A DNA stretch of 64,000 nucleotides from an uncultured Lachnospiraceae bacterium (GCA_934339135.1 CAKRHP010000005.1:111362-175361); one strand, 5' to 3'; shown: positions 8,666-16,728, numbered from the stretch's first letter. Program-made: numbers and translations. Notes: generated by a model from the letters alone, not told the origin.

Positions 8666-8827
8666 TCATAAAAATGAAACTATGCTCGATCGCATCAATA
8701 GACAATTATAGGGGCGTTTATTTTTTCGCATCAATTCTCTATAAGGAGGATTGGGATAATCACTATAAAACTGATTGGTTAAGGTAAATATTCGGAAATC
8801 GAGAAAATCTTTTTTTTGAATTGGCAT
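8666..8827 (-). pseudogene. short ToxN/CptN-like toxin, apparently truncated
   Basis: A 53-codon ORF on the minus strand starts MPIQKKDFLDFRIFTLTNQF and contains FYSDYPNPPYRELMRKNK and RPYNCLLMRSS before a TGA. The start is supported by AAAGGAG 4 nt upstream. The pattern of an early FxxFxLxxxFY strand, a Tyr/Pro stretch and then RPYxxLL resembles the first third of type III toxins of the ToxN/AbiQ group (CptN/TenpN branch), which are RNases of roughly 150-200 residues. The position directly behind a structured repeat RNA and terminator supports this. The catalytic C-terminal part is missing and no continuation exists in other frames before the purA terminator. It could instead be a genuine mini-protein. 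Confidence 0.5.
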
Positions 8828-8840
8828 AAAACTCCTTTGT

Positions 8841-8868
8841 GAAAATGGGAGAGTAACAACTCTCCCAT
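8841..8868 (-). terminator. terminator between repeat RNA and toxin-like ORF
   Basis: A perfect 9-bp stem (ATGGGAGAG and CTCTCCCAT on the minus strand, 8868 to 8845) with a 6-nt loop is followed by TTTTC. It lies 14 nt before the toxin-like start codon. In type III systems a leaky terminator at this place sets the excess of antitoxin RNA over toxin mRNA. Confidence 0.7.
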
Positions 8869-9012
8869 ATAAAGATCATCACTCGGTCACTTTTTGTTTA
8901 CCGAGGTGTCAGAACCGTCACACCTCTCATCGCTCTGTCAGTTTTAGATTAATGTCCTGTCGGAACAGTCACAGGACTCCATGTATGATGAAGAAATCAA
9001 TTAAGATTTCTT
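8841..9012 (-). ncRNA. candidate type III antitoxin RNA with two 51-nt repeats
   Basis: On the minus strand two tandem units of exactly 51 nt (8977-8927 and 8926-8876) align without gaps. Each starts with a 7-bp hairpin whose 10-nt loop reads GAC(T/G)GTTC(C/T)G. Each has TGAC(A/C)GAG(C/T)GATGA at its end. The first stem is GTCCTGT/ACAGGAC and the second GAGGTGT/ACACCTC, so the stem sequences differ with pairing kept, which points to selection on RNA structure. A TATAAT lies about 40 nt upstream and a terminator follows. This matches the antitoxin part of type III toxin-antitoxin loci. No protein is encoded. The predicted transcript is about 170 nt. Confidence 0.65.
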
Positions 9013-9018
9013 ATACAT

Positions 9019-9024
9019 ATTATA
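9019..9024 (-). promoter_or_regulatory. -10 element of the repeat RNA
   Basis: TATAAT on the minus strand (9019-9024), in the context GTATATAATATG, about 42 nt before the first repeat hairpin. No good -35 hexamer is seen 16-18 nt upstream. Confidence 0.5.
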
Positions 9025-9082
9025 TACGGGTTGTGATAAAATATCATTGTCATAAATCAACAAATAATCAATAAAATTCTGT

Positions 9083-9110
9083 TTGAATTATACAAATAAA
9101 GATTTACAAT
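9083..9110 (+). promoter_or_regulatory. sigma-A promoter of greA
   Basis: TTGAAT (9083-9088), a 16-nt spacer and TACAAT (9105-9110), about 50 bp before the greA start and divergent from the repeat-RNA promoter. Confidence 0.65.
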
Positions 9111-9166
9111 GCAGAAAGACATTTAAATTGGTGGGTATTTTATAAATCGAAAAGGAGGATAAAATT

Positions 9167-9667
9167 ATGTATGACCGCTTGACAAGACAGGACGTTGAAA
9201 AAATGGAAAAGGAGCTGGAACACCGCAAGCTGGTGGTGCGAAAAGAAGCTTTGGAGGATGTAAAGGAAGCAAGAGCCCAGGGAGATCTCAGTGAGAACTT
9301 TGAATATAAAGCAGCCAAAAAGGTAAAAAACCGTAATGAAAGCAGGATACGCTATCTGGAGCGTATGATCAAAACGGCACAGATCGTAGAGGATGATGCC
9401 GGTGAGGAAGAATTGGGACTCAATGATACAGTTGTAGTATATGTGCCGGAAGATGACTGCGAGGAAGAATATAAGATCGTCACTACCATACGTGCAGACG
9501 TCATGAATAATATGATCAGTATCGAATCGCCTATGGGAAAATGTCTTCTCAAGCATCGCGTGGGAGACAACGTCACTATTGAGCTGGAAAATGGAGTCAA
9601 ATATGATGTCATCATCCGGGAGATCCGTAAAAGTAACGATGAATCCGAGGAGATCAGTCGTTATTAG
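9167..9667 (+). CDS. greA: transcription elongation factor GreA
   Basis: GreA enters the secondary channel of RNA polymerase and stimulates cleavage of backtracked transcripts. The 166-residue protein has the N-terminal coiled coil (about residues 1-75) with the tip signature EARAQGDLSENFEYKAAK, followed by the FKBP-like C-terminal domain (VGDNVTIELENGVKYDVIIREI). AAGGAGG lies 8 nt before the ATG. It is transcribed alone: cysK downstream has its own promoter. Length and tip acidic residues look normal. Confidence 0.93.
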   Translation: MYDRLTRQDVEKMEKELEHRKLVVRKEALEDVKEARAQGDLSENFEYKAAKKVKNRNESRIRYLERMIKTAQIVEDDAGEEELGLNDTVVVYVPEDDCEEEYKIVTTIRADVMNNMISIESPMGKCLLKHRVGDNVTIELENGVKYDVIIREIRKSNDESEEISRY

Positions 9668-9710
9668 AAATATTATGGGCTGGTCTTTCATAAATTTTGG
9701 GAGATTTTAT

Positions 9711-9748
9711 AAATTCCTATTGACAGATAGGAATTGGAGGAATATAAT
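9711..9748 (+). promoter_or_regulatory. cysK promoter with overlapping palindromic operator
   Basis: TTGACA (9720-9725) and TATAAT (9743-9748) are a consensus promoter with a 17-nt spacer. A perfect inverted repeat, AATTCCTAT (9711-9719) and ATAGGAATT (9726-9734), flanks the -35 hexamer. Such ATTCC...GGAAT sites are typical of Rrf2-family repressors of cysteine genes (CymR type). The regulator itself is not in the window. Confidence 0.65.
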
Positions 9749-9894
9749 ACCATTATAAAATCAATTCATACAAACACAGTATGAATAGTATAATTAAAGA
9801 AAACAACTGATTATCCAAGATTTCAGACAGGATTGTTTCTGAAGAGGGAGGGTCAGAGAAGCAGAATGTTTAGAGAATGAAGGAGGACATTATT

Positions 9895-10830
9895 ATGGCA
9901 AAGATTAAAGAGAGTGCAGTGGAACTGATCGGAGGAACCCCAATCTTAAAGGCAAGCAAATACAGCGAAGCAGCAGGCGTTACAGATGCAACCATCCTGA
10001 CGAAGCTGGAGTACCTGAACCTGACAGGTTCCGTTAAGGATCGTATCAGTCTCGCAATGATCGAGGATGCAGAAAAGAAGGGTATCTTAAAGCCGGGTGC
10101 AACAATTATCGAGCCGACATCCGGTAATACAGGAATCGGTCTTGCCGCTGTTGCAACCGCAAAGGGATATCATGCAGTGCTTACCCTGCCGGATACTATG
10201 AGTATTGAGCGTCGTACATTATTAAAAGCATATGGAGCAGAGCTTGTACTGACAGAAGGTGCAAAGGGTATGAAGGGAGCTATTGCAAAGGCAGAGGAGT
10301 TACAGGCAAATACACCGGGTTCTGTAATCCTTGGACAGTTTGATAATCCTGCAAATCCGGCAGCACATAAAGCAACCACAGGTCCTGAGATCTGGGAGCA
10401 GACCGATGGAAAGGTAGATATCTTTGTGGCAGGTGTAGGTACTGGCGGAACGATTACAGGAATCGGTGAGTATCTCAAGGAGCAGAATCCAAATGTCAAG
10501 ATCGTAGCTGTTGAGCCGGAGACCAGCCCGGTTCTTTCCGGTGGAGCACCGGGAGCACATAAGATTCAGGGTATTGGCGCAGGCTTCGTGCCAAAGGTGC
10601 TGAACACAGATGTATATGATGAGATTCTCCCAATCGCGAACGATGATGCATTTGTCGAGGGCAAGAAGTTTGCTCAGAGCGAGGGTATTCTCGTTGGTAT
10701 TTCTTCCGGAGCAGCACTGAAGGCTGCAACGATTCTGGCATCACGTCCGGAGAATAAGGGCAAAGTGATCGTAGCACTTCTGCCGGATTCCGGTGACAGA
10801 TATCTTTCTACACAGCTTTTTGCAGATTAA
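9895..10830 (+). CDS. cysK: cysteine synthase (O-acetylserine sulfhydrylase)
   Basis: CysK is a PLP enzyme that makes cysteine from O-acetylserine and sulfide. The protein starts [16 protein letters not shown]. It has the PLP lysine Lys48 in GSVKDR, the substrate loop [11 protein letters not shown], the phosphate-binding [15 protein letters not shown] and a C-terminal [11 protein letters not shown] 9895 has AGGAGG 8 nt upstream; an in-frame ATG at 9877 would add six residues and lacks a site. No cysE lies beside it. The palindrome across its promoter suggests repression according to cysteine or acetylserine supply. Confidence 0.95.
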   Translation: MAKIKESAVELIGGTPILKASKYSEAAGVTDATILTKLEYLNLTGSVKDRISLAMIEDAEKKGILKPGATIIEPTSGNTGIGLAAVATAKGYHAVLTLPDTMSIERRTLLKAYGAELVLTEGAKGMKGAIAKAEELQANTPGSVILGQFDNPANPAAHKATTGPEIWEQTDGKVDIFVAGVGTGGTITGIGEYLKEQNPNVKIVAVEPETSPVLSGGAPGAHKIQGIGAGFVPKVLNTDVYDEILPIANDDAFVEGKKFAQSEGILVGISSGAALKAATILASRPENKGKVIVALLPDSGDRYLSTQLFAD

Positions 10831-10880
10831 TAGAAAAGTAAAATAAATCTGTTCGTAAAAATTAAATCATGGATAAACAA

Positions 10881-10928
10881 GACGCCGGTCGCATATGGAG
10901 AAGCATGTGCGGCTGGCGTTTTGCCCTT
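10881..10928. terminator. terminator shared by cysK and the convergent small gene
   Basis: A 14-nt arm starting at ACGCCGG pairs (with G-U pairs) with an arm ending CTGGCGT, followed by TTTTGCCCTTTT on the plus strand. The small gene on the other strand ends directly beside it. Confidence 0.7.
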
Positions 10929-11177
10929 TTACCCTTGAAAACTCTTTGTGACAATCCGTCCCTCCAACTGGCTGATTCCAATATTATCGTCCCACAGCTT
11001 GTCATCCTGGTGGCTGATCAGATTCTGGGCGATGCATCGATGTTTATCTTCGTCGGGAAGCGATTCAAAACGCTTCCGTTCATCTTCCGTCAGGTCGTCG
11101 AGAAATTCAAGCCCTTCGGCAAGCTGGCGTTTGTTCATATGATTTAAACCGGTTGTGCCATTTTTATCGTGACTCAT
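10929..11177 (-). CDS. small hypothetical protein, 82 residues
   Basis: No family is recognised. The sequence is hydrophilic and acidic with many charged residues (LDDLTEDERKRFESLPDED), is predicted to be mostly helical, and has no signal peptide or membrane segment, so it is probably cytoplasmic. AAAGGAG lies 7 nt before the ATG at 11177, which supports translation. It is transcribed toward cysK and ends at the shared hairpin. It is not obviously linked to its neighbours. Confidence 0.65.
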   Translation of the reverse strand: MSHDKNGTTGLNHMNKRQLAEGLEFLDDLTEDERKRFESLPDEDKHRCIAQNLISHQDDKLWDDNIGISQLEGRIVTKSFQG

Positions 11178-11299
11178 ACCAATGCTCCTTTCAAAATGAA
11201 ATAAATATTATATCGTTTTGTAAATCATTAGGAATAGTATGAGCCAATTTTATAAAATCATACAGAAAATATTTTTCAATCCGATGATTGATTTTTGTA

Positions 11300-11371
11300 T
11301 AAATTAAAATATGCCTAAATTAAAATATGCTATAAAAAGTGATTGACATAATTTGAGTAAAATGTTATACA
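11300..11371 (+). promoter_or_regulatory. hipB promoter with upstream direct repeats
   Basis: TTGACA (11343-11348) and TATACA (11366-11371) are spaced by 17 nt. Upstream lie two identical 15-nt copies of TAAATTAAAATATGC (11300-11314 and 11316-11330), a 16-bp period. They could be operator sites for the HTH protein encoded next, but the whole intergenic region is AT-rich. The rest of 11178-11463 shows nothing else recognisable. Confidence 0.5.
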
Positions 11372-11463
11372 GAATATATAGAAATAAATAGACAAATATT
11401 ACATTTTAATACATGAAAATATATTTAAAAAGACAATTGTTGCGTATTATAAAGGAATAGTGA

Positions 11464-11808
11464 TTGCTTATGGCAAATAATTTGACATCTCAAAATATAC
11501 GAAGGGAGATCAGTGAAAAGTTAAAGCAGTACAGAATCGGATATCCCATGACACAGAAGGAATTATCCGATAAATCGGGGGTATCTGTGAGAAGTATTTC
11601 GCGTTTTGAAGGGGGAGAGGATATTCAATTTGGAAATCTGATCAGAATACTAAAAGCGTTGGATTTAGAGAAGAATCTGGATTTTCTGGTTCCGGATGTT
11701 ACACAAAGACCATCGTATTATTTGCATGAGGATACGAAACGACAGAGGGTGCGTCACAGTCAAAAAGCTGATTATGAAAATGTATTTCAGTGGGGGGATG
11801 AAAAATGA
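11464..11808 (+). CDS. XRE-family HTH regulator, HipB-like antitoxin
   Basis: The 114-residue protein has a Cro/C1-type helix-turn-helix at about residues 27-75 (MTQKELSDKSGVSVRSISRFEGGE, then a third helix LIRILKALDLEKNLDFLVP) and a polar C-terminal tail. A TTG start at 11464 has AAAGGA at a good distance; ATG 11470 would remove two residues. It overlaps the following hipA remnant by ATGA, the usual hipBA coupling, so it is read as the antitoxin and autorepressor. With hipA broken it may survive as a DNA-binding protein only. Confidence 0.8.
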   Translation: MLMANNLTSQNIRREISEKLKQYRIGYPMTQKELSDKSGVSVRSISRFEGGEDIQFGNLIRILKALDLEKNLDFLVPDVTQRPSYYLHEDTKRQRVRHSQKADYENVFQWGDEK

Positions 11809-12532
11809 TCGAGACGGCAGAAGTATATCTTTGGGGAACCAGGATAGGAATTGTTCATTTGGATGAAAAATACGGTTTTGCCACTTATGAATATGATAAA
11901 GTTTTTTTGCATAGTGGTATTGAGGTTTCACCAATTTGTATGCCATTATCAGAAAAGGTGTATTCCTTTCCGGATTTGGATGGTTGATCAAATTTGACGG
12001 GGTTACAGGAAATGGTGATCATGGGATGGAAGATGCACCGGAATACACGTTGATTGAATATGTGTATTATCTTATGGCTTGTGCCGCCGGAATTCAGATG
12101 AATGAATGCCGTGTATTACAGGAGAATGGCAGAAATTATTTTATGACGAAACGCTTGGAGCAATTATATCGCAGGATGGTGTTTAATGTTTTGGCAGTAA
12201 ATCAGGATGATCATGTGAAAAATTTTTCTTTCTTGATGAATCGTTCCGGAAAGTGGAGTCTGGCTCCGGCATATGATATGACATTGGCATATGATCCATC
12301 CAATCATTGGCTTTGCGCACATCAGATGACAATTAACGGTAAAAACAAAAATATATCAAAAGATGATTTAATTCATAGTGGGATTTCTATGGATCTTAAG
12401 AAGATAAAGTGCAGAAGGATTATTGAAGAGGTAACCCAAACAGTGAGAAACTGGCATATTTATGCGGAGAAGGCCGGAGTCAGGGAAAAGACGATGGAGG
12501 ATGTCAAAATAATCCTCCAAAATCACGCTTAG
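11805..12532 (+). pseudogene. hipA remnant (HipA-type kinase, frameshifted with internal deletions)
   Basis: The first frame (11805-11987) encodes a HipA N-terminus (METAEVYLWGTRIGIVHLDE...PLSEKVYSFPDL) and then stops. The second frame picks up at about 11975 with WLIKFDGVTGNGDHG, a segment normally well over 100 residues further on in HipA. It continues through NYFMTKR directly into LEQLYRRMVFNVLAVNQDDHVKNFSFL and SLAPAYDMTLAYDP. In intact HipA proteins a stretch of about 50 residues normally separates FMTKR from the LYRRM helix. So there is one deletion with frame change and probably one in-frame deletion. The catalytic NQDDHVKN and APAYD motifs remain, but the ATP-loop region is lost. It is most likely a dead kinase toxin gene. 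Confidence 0.85.
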
Positions 12533-12552
12533 TAATATCATAAGATAATTTC

Positions 12553-13278
12553 TCAATGCCCATGGGGAATCCGTTCCAGAGCTCCCTTTTCCCGTTTCAG
12601 ATCAGCATACAGCAGATCAATAAATACGATCATCAGTGGGATCAGTGCTGCGAAAATGGCTTTTCCAAGAAACAGATTACAAAGTATCGTGGAGAGCACA
12701 CCACCAACCACAAATACCAGCAGCATACACAAATGCTGTGTCATGCGGGGAAGATATGCAGTATCCCTGTGACGGATCGCTTTTGTCAGAGCAATGGCAA
12801 CCTGACGCCAGTGATTGGTACAGAAGGTCGTTGCCATAGGCACACTTCTTGCCTGGCGGAATGTATTATATTGCATGGAGCAGATAAAATTGATGGCGAC
12901 CTGGGAGATCTGAACCGGTGCACTTTCCGGCAGCAGCCCCAGGAACACCACGACGATCATCTCGATTAAGATAAAAAGGGTATCCCAACGGATAAACTGC
13001 AGCTTCCTGATGCTGTTAGGCAAGGCCTCGGACAGGACGGCTCCAAGGAAATAAGCACTCATGGGAACTAAGAAGTAAAGTGCATGTTTCCACTGGGCAT
13101 TGCCCAGCGCCATGGCAAATAAAACAAAGTTTGCTGTCTGGGCGTTACAGAAGATGCCGCCGCGGATCGAGTATGTAAATGCACCGAAAAATCCGGCGAC
13201 TCCCATTAAGACAAAAAAGACATGGCGTCGTTCGCAAGTGAGGTATTCGTCCTCTGATATTTGTTCCATTTCCTTCAT
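12553..13278 (-). CDS. DUF1275 (YoaK-type) membrane protein
   Basis: A 241-residue integral membrane protein with about six hydrophobic segments. The early GVAGFFGAFTYSIRGGIFCNAQTANFVLFAMAL block, with its conserved NAQTAN, is typical of the DUF1275/YoaK family, whose function is unproven. A second block, QVAINFICSMQYNTFR, is also typical. ATG 13278 has AAAGGAT upstream; a TTG immediately before it is not needed. The gene stands alone and is convergent with the hipA remnant. A long inverted repeat lies in its leader. Confidence 0.85.
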   Translation of the reverse strand: MKEMEQISEDEYLTCERRHVFFVLMGVAGFFGAFTYSIRGGIFCNAQTANFVLFAMALGNAQWKHALYFLVPMSAYFLGAVLSEALPNSIRKLQFIRWDTLFILIEMIVVVFLGLLPESAPVQISQVAINFICSMQYNTFRQARSVPMATTFCTNHWRQVAIALTKAIRHRDTAYLPRMTQHLCMLLVFVVGGVLSTILCNLFLGKAIFAALIPLMIVFIDLLYADLKREKGALERIPHGH

Positions 13279-13310
13279 CAATAATTCATCCTTTTCCCTT
13301 ACAATTTAAA

Positions 13311-13358
13311 CTTCCCACAGCAAATATCAGCGCAGTAAGCGGTATCTGCTGTGGGAAG
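13311..13358 (-). repeat. 12-bp inverted repeat in the leader of the DUF1275 gene
   Basis: CTTCCCACAGCA (13311-13322) and TGCTGTGGGAAG (13347-13358) pair perfectly across a 24-nt interior that can partly pair as well. It lies about 30 bp before the gene start and is followed on the minus strand by TTTAAATTG, so it could be an attenuating hairpin. Confidence 0.5.
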
Positions 13359-13424
13359 CCCGTATTTGTTCTTTATTCTATTAGTATAATCATTTTAAAC
13401 AGACATGTCAAAAGAAATACAGCA

Positions 13425-13466
13425 TAAAAAACGCCCCGGATAGCTTTTGAAAAGCGTCCGGGGCGT
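13425..13466 (-). terminator. terminator of xylB
   Basis: ACGCCCCGGA (13431-13440) pairs with TCCGGGGCGT (13457-13466). On the minus strand a run of six T follows the stem. It lies about 50 bp after the xylB stop. Confidence 0.9.
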
Positions 13467-13514
13467 GCTTTCGTGGAATCAAAAAGATATGATTCCGTTT
13501 AATACAGTATTTGT

Positions 13515-15044
13515 TTACAGATTTGCAAGAGTCTGATAATCATCCTTCAGATCATCATACAGCTTCTTGTAAAGCTGATGAAACTTATCGTACTCTTTGG
13601 TTGCAGCAGCATCCGGATGACATTCCTTCTCAGGATCTGTGTGGATCATCTTGCGGCATGCATCCTCTACGCTGTCGTAGATGCCTGCGCCAACACCGGC
13701 AAGAATTGCAACACCGAGAGCAGGTCCCTCGGTAGCGGTTACGGTCTTAACATCACAGCCGAACATATCTGCCATCATCTGACGCTGAACAGCGTTCTTT
13801 GCGCCACCGCCGCAGGCCATCATTTCGGTAACATGGATACCCATCTCGCGGATGATATCGTTACAGTCTGTCAGAGAGTAGCTGATACCCTCCATAACGG
13901 CACGAGCCATGTCAGCAGTTGTGTGCATGCTGGAAAGACCGAAGAATACACCACGGCAGTTTGCATCCAGATGAGGAGTACGCTCACCGTTCAGATATGG
14001 GAGGTAGATCAGTCGGTTTGCACCGATCGGAGTTTTTAATACGTCTGCATTGATCAGATCAAAGGCGCCACAGCCCTGCTCCTTTGCCTTGCGTGCATAC
14101 TCTGTTCCGATGTTGTCCTGGAACCATGCCAGAGAATATCCGGCTGCCTGGGTAACACCCATAACATGCCATGCACCCGGAACAGCGCAACAGAAGGTAT
14201 GTACACGTCCCTTTGGATCGATGGAGATATCGCTGGAATGTGCAAATACAACGCCGCTGGTACCGATCGTGGTAAATGCCTTGCCATCCTCAACAACGCC
14301 TGTTCCAACTGCTGCAGCGGCATTATCGCCGGCACCGCCGACTACAACTGTAGAGGTAGAAAGACCTGTCTTTGCTGCGATCTCAGGAAGAATGGTACCC
14401 GTAACCTCAGGAGACTCATATACCTTTGCCAAAAGGCTCTTATCAATGTCGAGCTTATCGAGAACCTCATCAGACCACTGACGCTTTGGTACATCCAGAA
14501 GCTGCATACCGGAAGCATCGGAAACCTCTGTGGCGAACTCGCCGGTCAGGATGTAACGGACATAATCCTTTGGAAGGAGAATATGCTTACATTTTGCATA
14601 ATTCTCCGGCTCATGATTGCGGACCCAGAGGATCTTGGATGCGGTAAATCCTGTCAGAGCAGGGTTTGCGGTGATCTCGATGAGACGCTTTGCGCCAACC
14701 TTCTCCGTGATCTCCTCGCATTCCTTTTCGGTACGCTGATCGCACCAGATGATGGATGGGCGGATCACCTCGCCTGCCTCGTCCAGCATAACAAGACCGT
14801 GCATCTGTCCGGAGATACCAAGACCCTTGATGTCGTCAGCGGCTACGCCGGAATCCTTTACCACCTTTGCGATGGTCTCAAGAGCAGCATCACGCCAGTC
14901 CTCCGGCTTCTGCTCTGCCCATCCGTTGTTAGGGGTGTAGAGAGGGTAATCCTTTCCTGCAGAGGCAATCACAGTACCCTCCTCATCAAAGAGAACAGTC
15001 TTGGTGGAGGAAGTACCTAAATCAATACCAATTAAATAATTCAT
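13515..15044 (-). CDS. xylB: FGGY-family carbohydrate kinase, xylulokinase
   Basis: Xylulokinase phosphorylates D-xylulose with ATP to feed the pentose phosphate pathway. The 509-residue protein has the FGGY layout. The N-terminal phosphate loop is IGIDLGTSSTKTVLFD, followed by a substrate region with SGQMHGLVMLD and ITANPALTGFTASKILWVRNHEP, then GGAGDNAAAAVGTG, and the C-terminal GGGAKNAVQRQMMADMFG of the second domain. AAAGGAT precedes ATG 15044. It follows an isomerase-like gene on the same strand but is separated from it by a strong terminator hairpin. The exact sugar may differ from xylulose, since the partner isomerase is not XylA. Confidence 0.88.
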   Translation of the reverse strand: MNYLIGIDLGTSSTKTVLFDEEGTVIASAGKDYPLYTPNNGWAEQKPEDWRDAALETIAKVVKDSGVAADDIKGLGISGQMHGLVMLDEAGEVIRPSIIWCDQRTEKECEEITEKVGAKRLIEITANPALTGFTASKILWVRNHEPENYAKCKHILLPKDYVRYILTGEFATEVSDASGMQLLDVPKRQWSDEVLDKLDIDKSLLAKVYESPEVTGTILPEIAAKTGLSTSTVVVGGAGDNAAAAVGTGVVEDGKAFTTIGTSGVVFAHSSDISIDPKGRVHTFCCAVPGAWHVMGVTQAAGYSLAWFQDNIGTEYARKAKEQGCGAFDLINADVLKTPIGANRLIYLPYLNGERTPHLDANCRGVFFGLSSMHTTADMARAVMEGISYSLTDCNDIIREMGIHVTEMMACGGGAKNAVQRQMMADMFGCDVKTVTATEGPALGVAILAGVGAGIYDSVEDACRKMIHTDPEKECHPDAAATKEYDKFHQLYKKLYDDLKDDYQTLANL

Positions 15045-15070
15045 AGATAATATCCTTTCTGTGTTTATAT

Positions 15071-15101
15071 AGAAAAGAGCGGCGGCATGATGCCGCCGCT
15101 C
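15071..15101 (-). terminator. strong hairpin between isomerase gene and xylB
   Basis: GAGCGGCGGCA (15077-15087) pairs perfectly with TGCCGCCGCTC (15091-15101) around a 3-nt loop, and TTTTCT follows on the minus strand. It should end most transcripts from the isomerase gene 27 bp before the xylB start, so xylB expression depends on read-through or on a separate promoter not seen here. Confidence 0.85.
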
Positions 15102-15197
15102 CAGCTTGACAGAGAGATCAAAATTGTCCGGTAGTGTTTCAAACAGTCAATTTCAAAAGTCTCTGGAAATTTCAATCAAATGATGTACCGGTTCTGA

Positions 15198-16688
15198 TTA
15201 TGAGAATGGATTCTCTGTCTTGTACAGAACACCCTTTGGCTGGTTGTAGCCGATCTCCTCCACATCAACACCGATGTATTTGAATACCTCATAGAGCTGC
15301 TTGCCGAAGTGACCGAACGCAACAGCACCATGATGAGGGAAGTTCTTCTCGATCAGTACGTGACGGTAGAAACGTCCCATCTCATTGATCGCAAAAATAC
15401 CGATGGAACCAAAGGAACGTGTCTTAACAGGGAGAACCTCACCGTTTGCGATGTAAGCGCGAAGCTTCGCATCAGCAGTGCTCTGCAGACGGAAGAAGGT
15501 GATATCTCCGGGAATGATATCTCCCTCGAGGGTACCGTTGGTAACCTCCACCGGAAGAGAACGAGCCATGATCATCTGGTTCTTCATTTCGCAGAAGGAA
15601 AGTTTGGTAGAAGCTGTATTTCCGCAGTGGAAGCCCATGAAGGTATCCTTCTGTGTATAATCGAACTTGCCCTTGATATCCTCGTTGTAGATATCAGCAG
15701 GTACGGTGTTGTTGATGTCCAGAAGAGTAACGGCATCGTTGCTGACAACAGTACCGATGAACTCGCTGAGTGTACCGTAGATATCAACCTCACAGGAAAC
15801 AGGAATACCCATCTTGGTAAGACGGCTGTTTACGTAGCAAGGAACGCATCCAAACTGTGTCTGGAATGCAGGCCAGCACTTTCCTGCAAGTGCAACGAAC
15901 TTACGATATCCTCTGTGCTCCTCGATCCAGTCAAGAAGTGTGATCTCATACTGAGCCAGCTTGTTTAAGATCTCAGGCTTCTTATTACCTGCACCAAGCT
16001 CAGCCTCCATATCCTTTACAACATCAGGGATACGTGGATCATCTGCATGCTTGTTGAATGCTTCGAACAGATCAAGCTCGGAGTTCTCCTCGATCTCAAC
16101 ACCCAGATTGTAGAGCTGTTTGATCGGTGCATTACATGCAAGGAAGTTCAGCGGACGTGGTCCGAAGCTGATGATCTTCAGATTATTTAAAGCATATACA
16201 GCCTTAGCGATCGGAAGGAACTCATGGATCATATCTGCACATTCCTCAGCAGTTCCTACCGGATACTCAGGGATGTAAGCCTTTACATTACGAAGCTTTA
16301 AGTTGTAGCTTGCGTTGAGCATACCACAGTATGCATCACCTCTGCCCTGAACAAGTCCGCCGTTTGCGGAAGTCTCCTCAGCAGCAGCTACGAACATCTT
16401 AGGACCATCAAAATGCTTTGCAAGAAGTGTCTCAGCGATCTCAGGACCGAAGTTTCCAAGGTATACACAAAGTGCGTTACATCCTGCTTTCTTGATGTCC
16501 TCCAGAGCCTGTACCATATGGATCTCACTCTCTACAATACAGATCGGGCACTCGTAGATGTCCTCTGCATCATATTTGTCAGCATATGCTTTGACAAGGT
16601 TTTCTCTTCTTGTTACAGAAAGTGACTCTGGGAAACAGTCTCTACTTACTGCAACAATACCGATTTTCATTTTTGGCATGTTTTCCAT
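15198..16688 (-). CDS. L-fucose/L-arabinose isomerase-family protein
   Basis: The 496-residue cytoplasmic protein belongs to the broad FucI/AraA-like sugar isomerase fold. It opens with a Rossmann-like MKIGIVAVSRDCFPESLS, has LCVYLGNFGPEIAETLLAKHF and AAEETSANGGLVQGRGDAYCG, and ends GAVAFGHFGKQLYEVFKYIGV. It is not a classical AraA or FucI by its N-terminus. Such enzymes interconvert aldoses and ketoses with a divalent metal held by Glu, Asp and His residues; which residues these are here cannot be fixed by eye. AAAGGATG precedes ATG 16688. The downstream xylB suggests a joint pentose or deoxyhexose route. Substrate is unknown. Confidence 0.8.
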   Translation of the reverse strand: MENMPKMKIGIVAVSRDCFPESLSVTRRENLVKAYADKYDAEDIYECPICIVESEIHMVQALEDIKKAGCNALCVYLGNFGPEIAETLLAKHFDGPKMFVAAAEETSANGGLVQGRGDAYCGMLNASYNLKLRNVKAYIPEYPVGTAEECADMIHEFLPIAKAVYALNNLKIISFGPRPLNFLACNAPIKQLYNLGVEIEENSELDLFEAFNKHADDPRIPDVVKDMEAELGAGNKKPEILNKLAQYEITLLDWIEEHRGYRKFVALAGKCWPAFQTQFGCVPCYVNSRLTKMGIPVSCEVDIYGTLSEFIGTVVSNDAVTLLDINNTVPADIYNEDIKGKFDYTQKDTFMGFHCGNTASTKLSFCEMKNQMIMARSLPVEVTNGTLEGDIIPGDITFFRLQSTADAKLRAYIANGEVLPVKTRSFGSIGIFAINEMGRFYRHVLIEKNFPHHGAVAFGHFGKQLYEVFKYIGVDVEEIGYNQPKGVLYKTENPFS

Positions 16689-16728
16689 TGTTGTTTATCA
16701 TCCTTTCTTCTCATAAATTTTCGTGAAT

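Noticed and set aside
8821..8980. Hairpins read on the plus strand as a leader of greA
   Set aside because: greA has its own promoter at 9083-9110 downstream of the hairpins. The minus-strand reading gives exact repeats, a terminator followed by T and a ribosome binding site, which fits far better.
11300..11330. The two 15-nt direct repeats as a mobile-element footprint
   Set aside because: They are adjacent (2 nt apart), AT-rich and upstream of an HTH gene, so operator sites or simple sequence are more likely; no inserted element lies between them.
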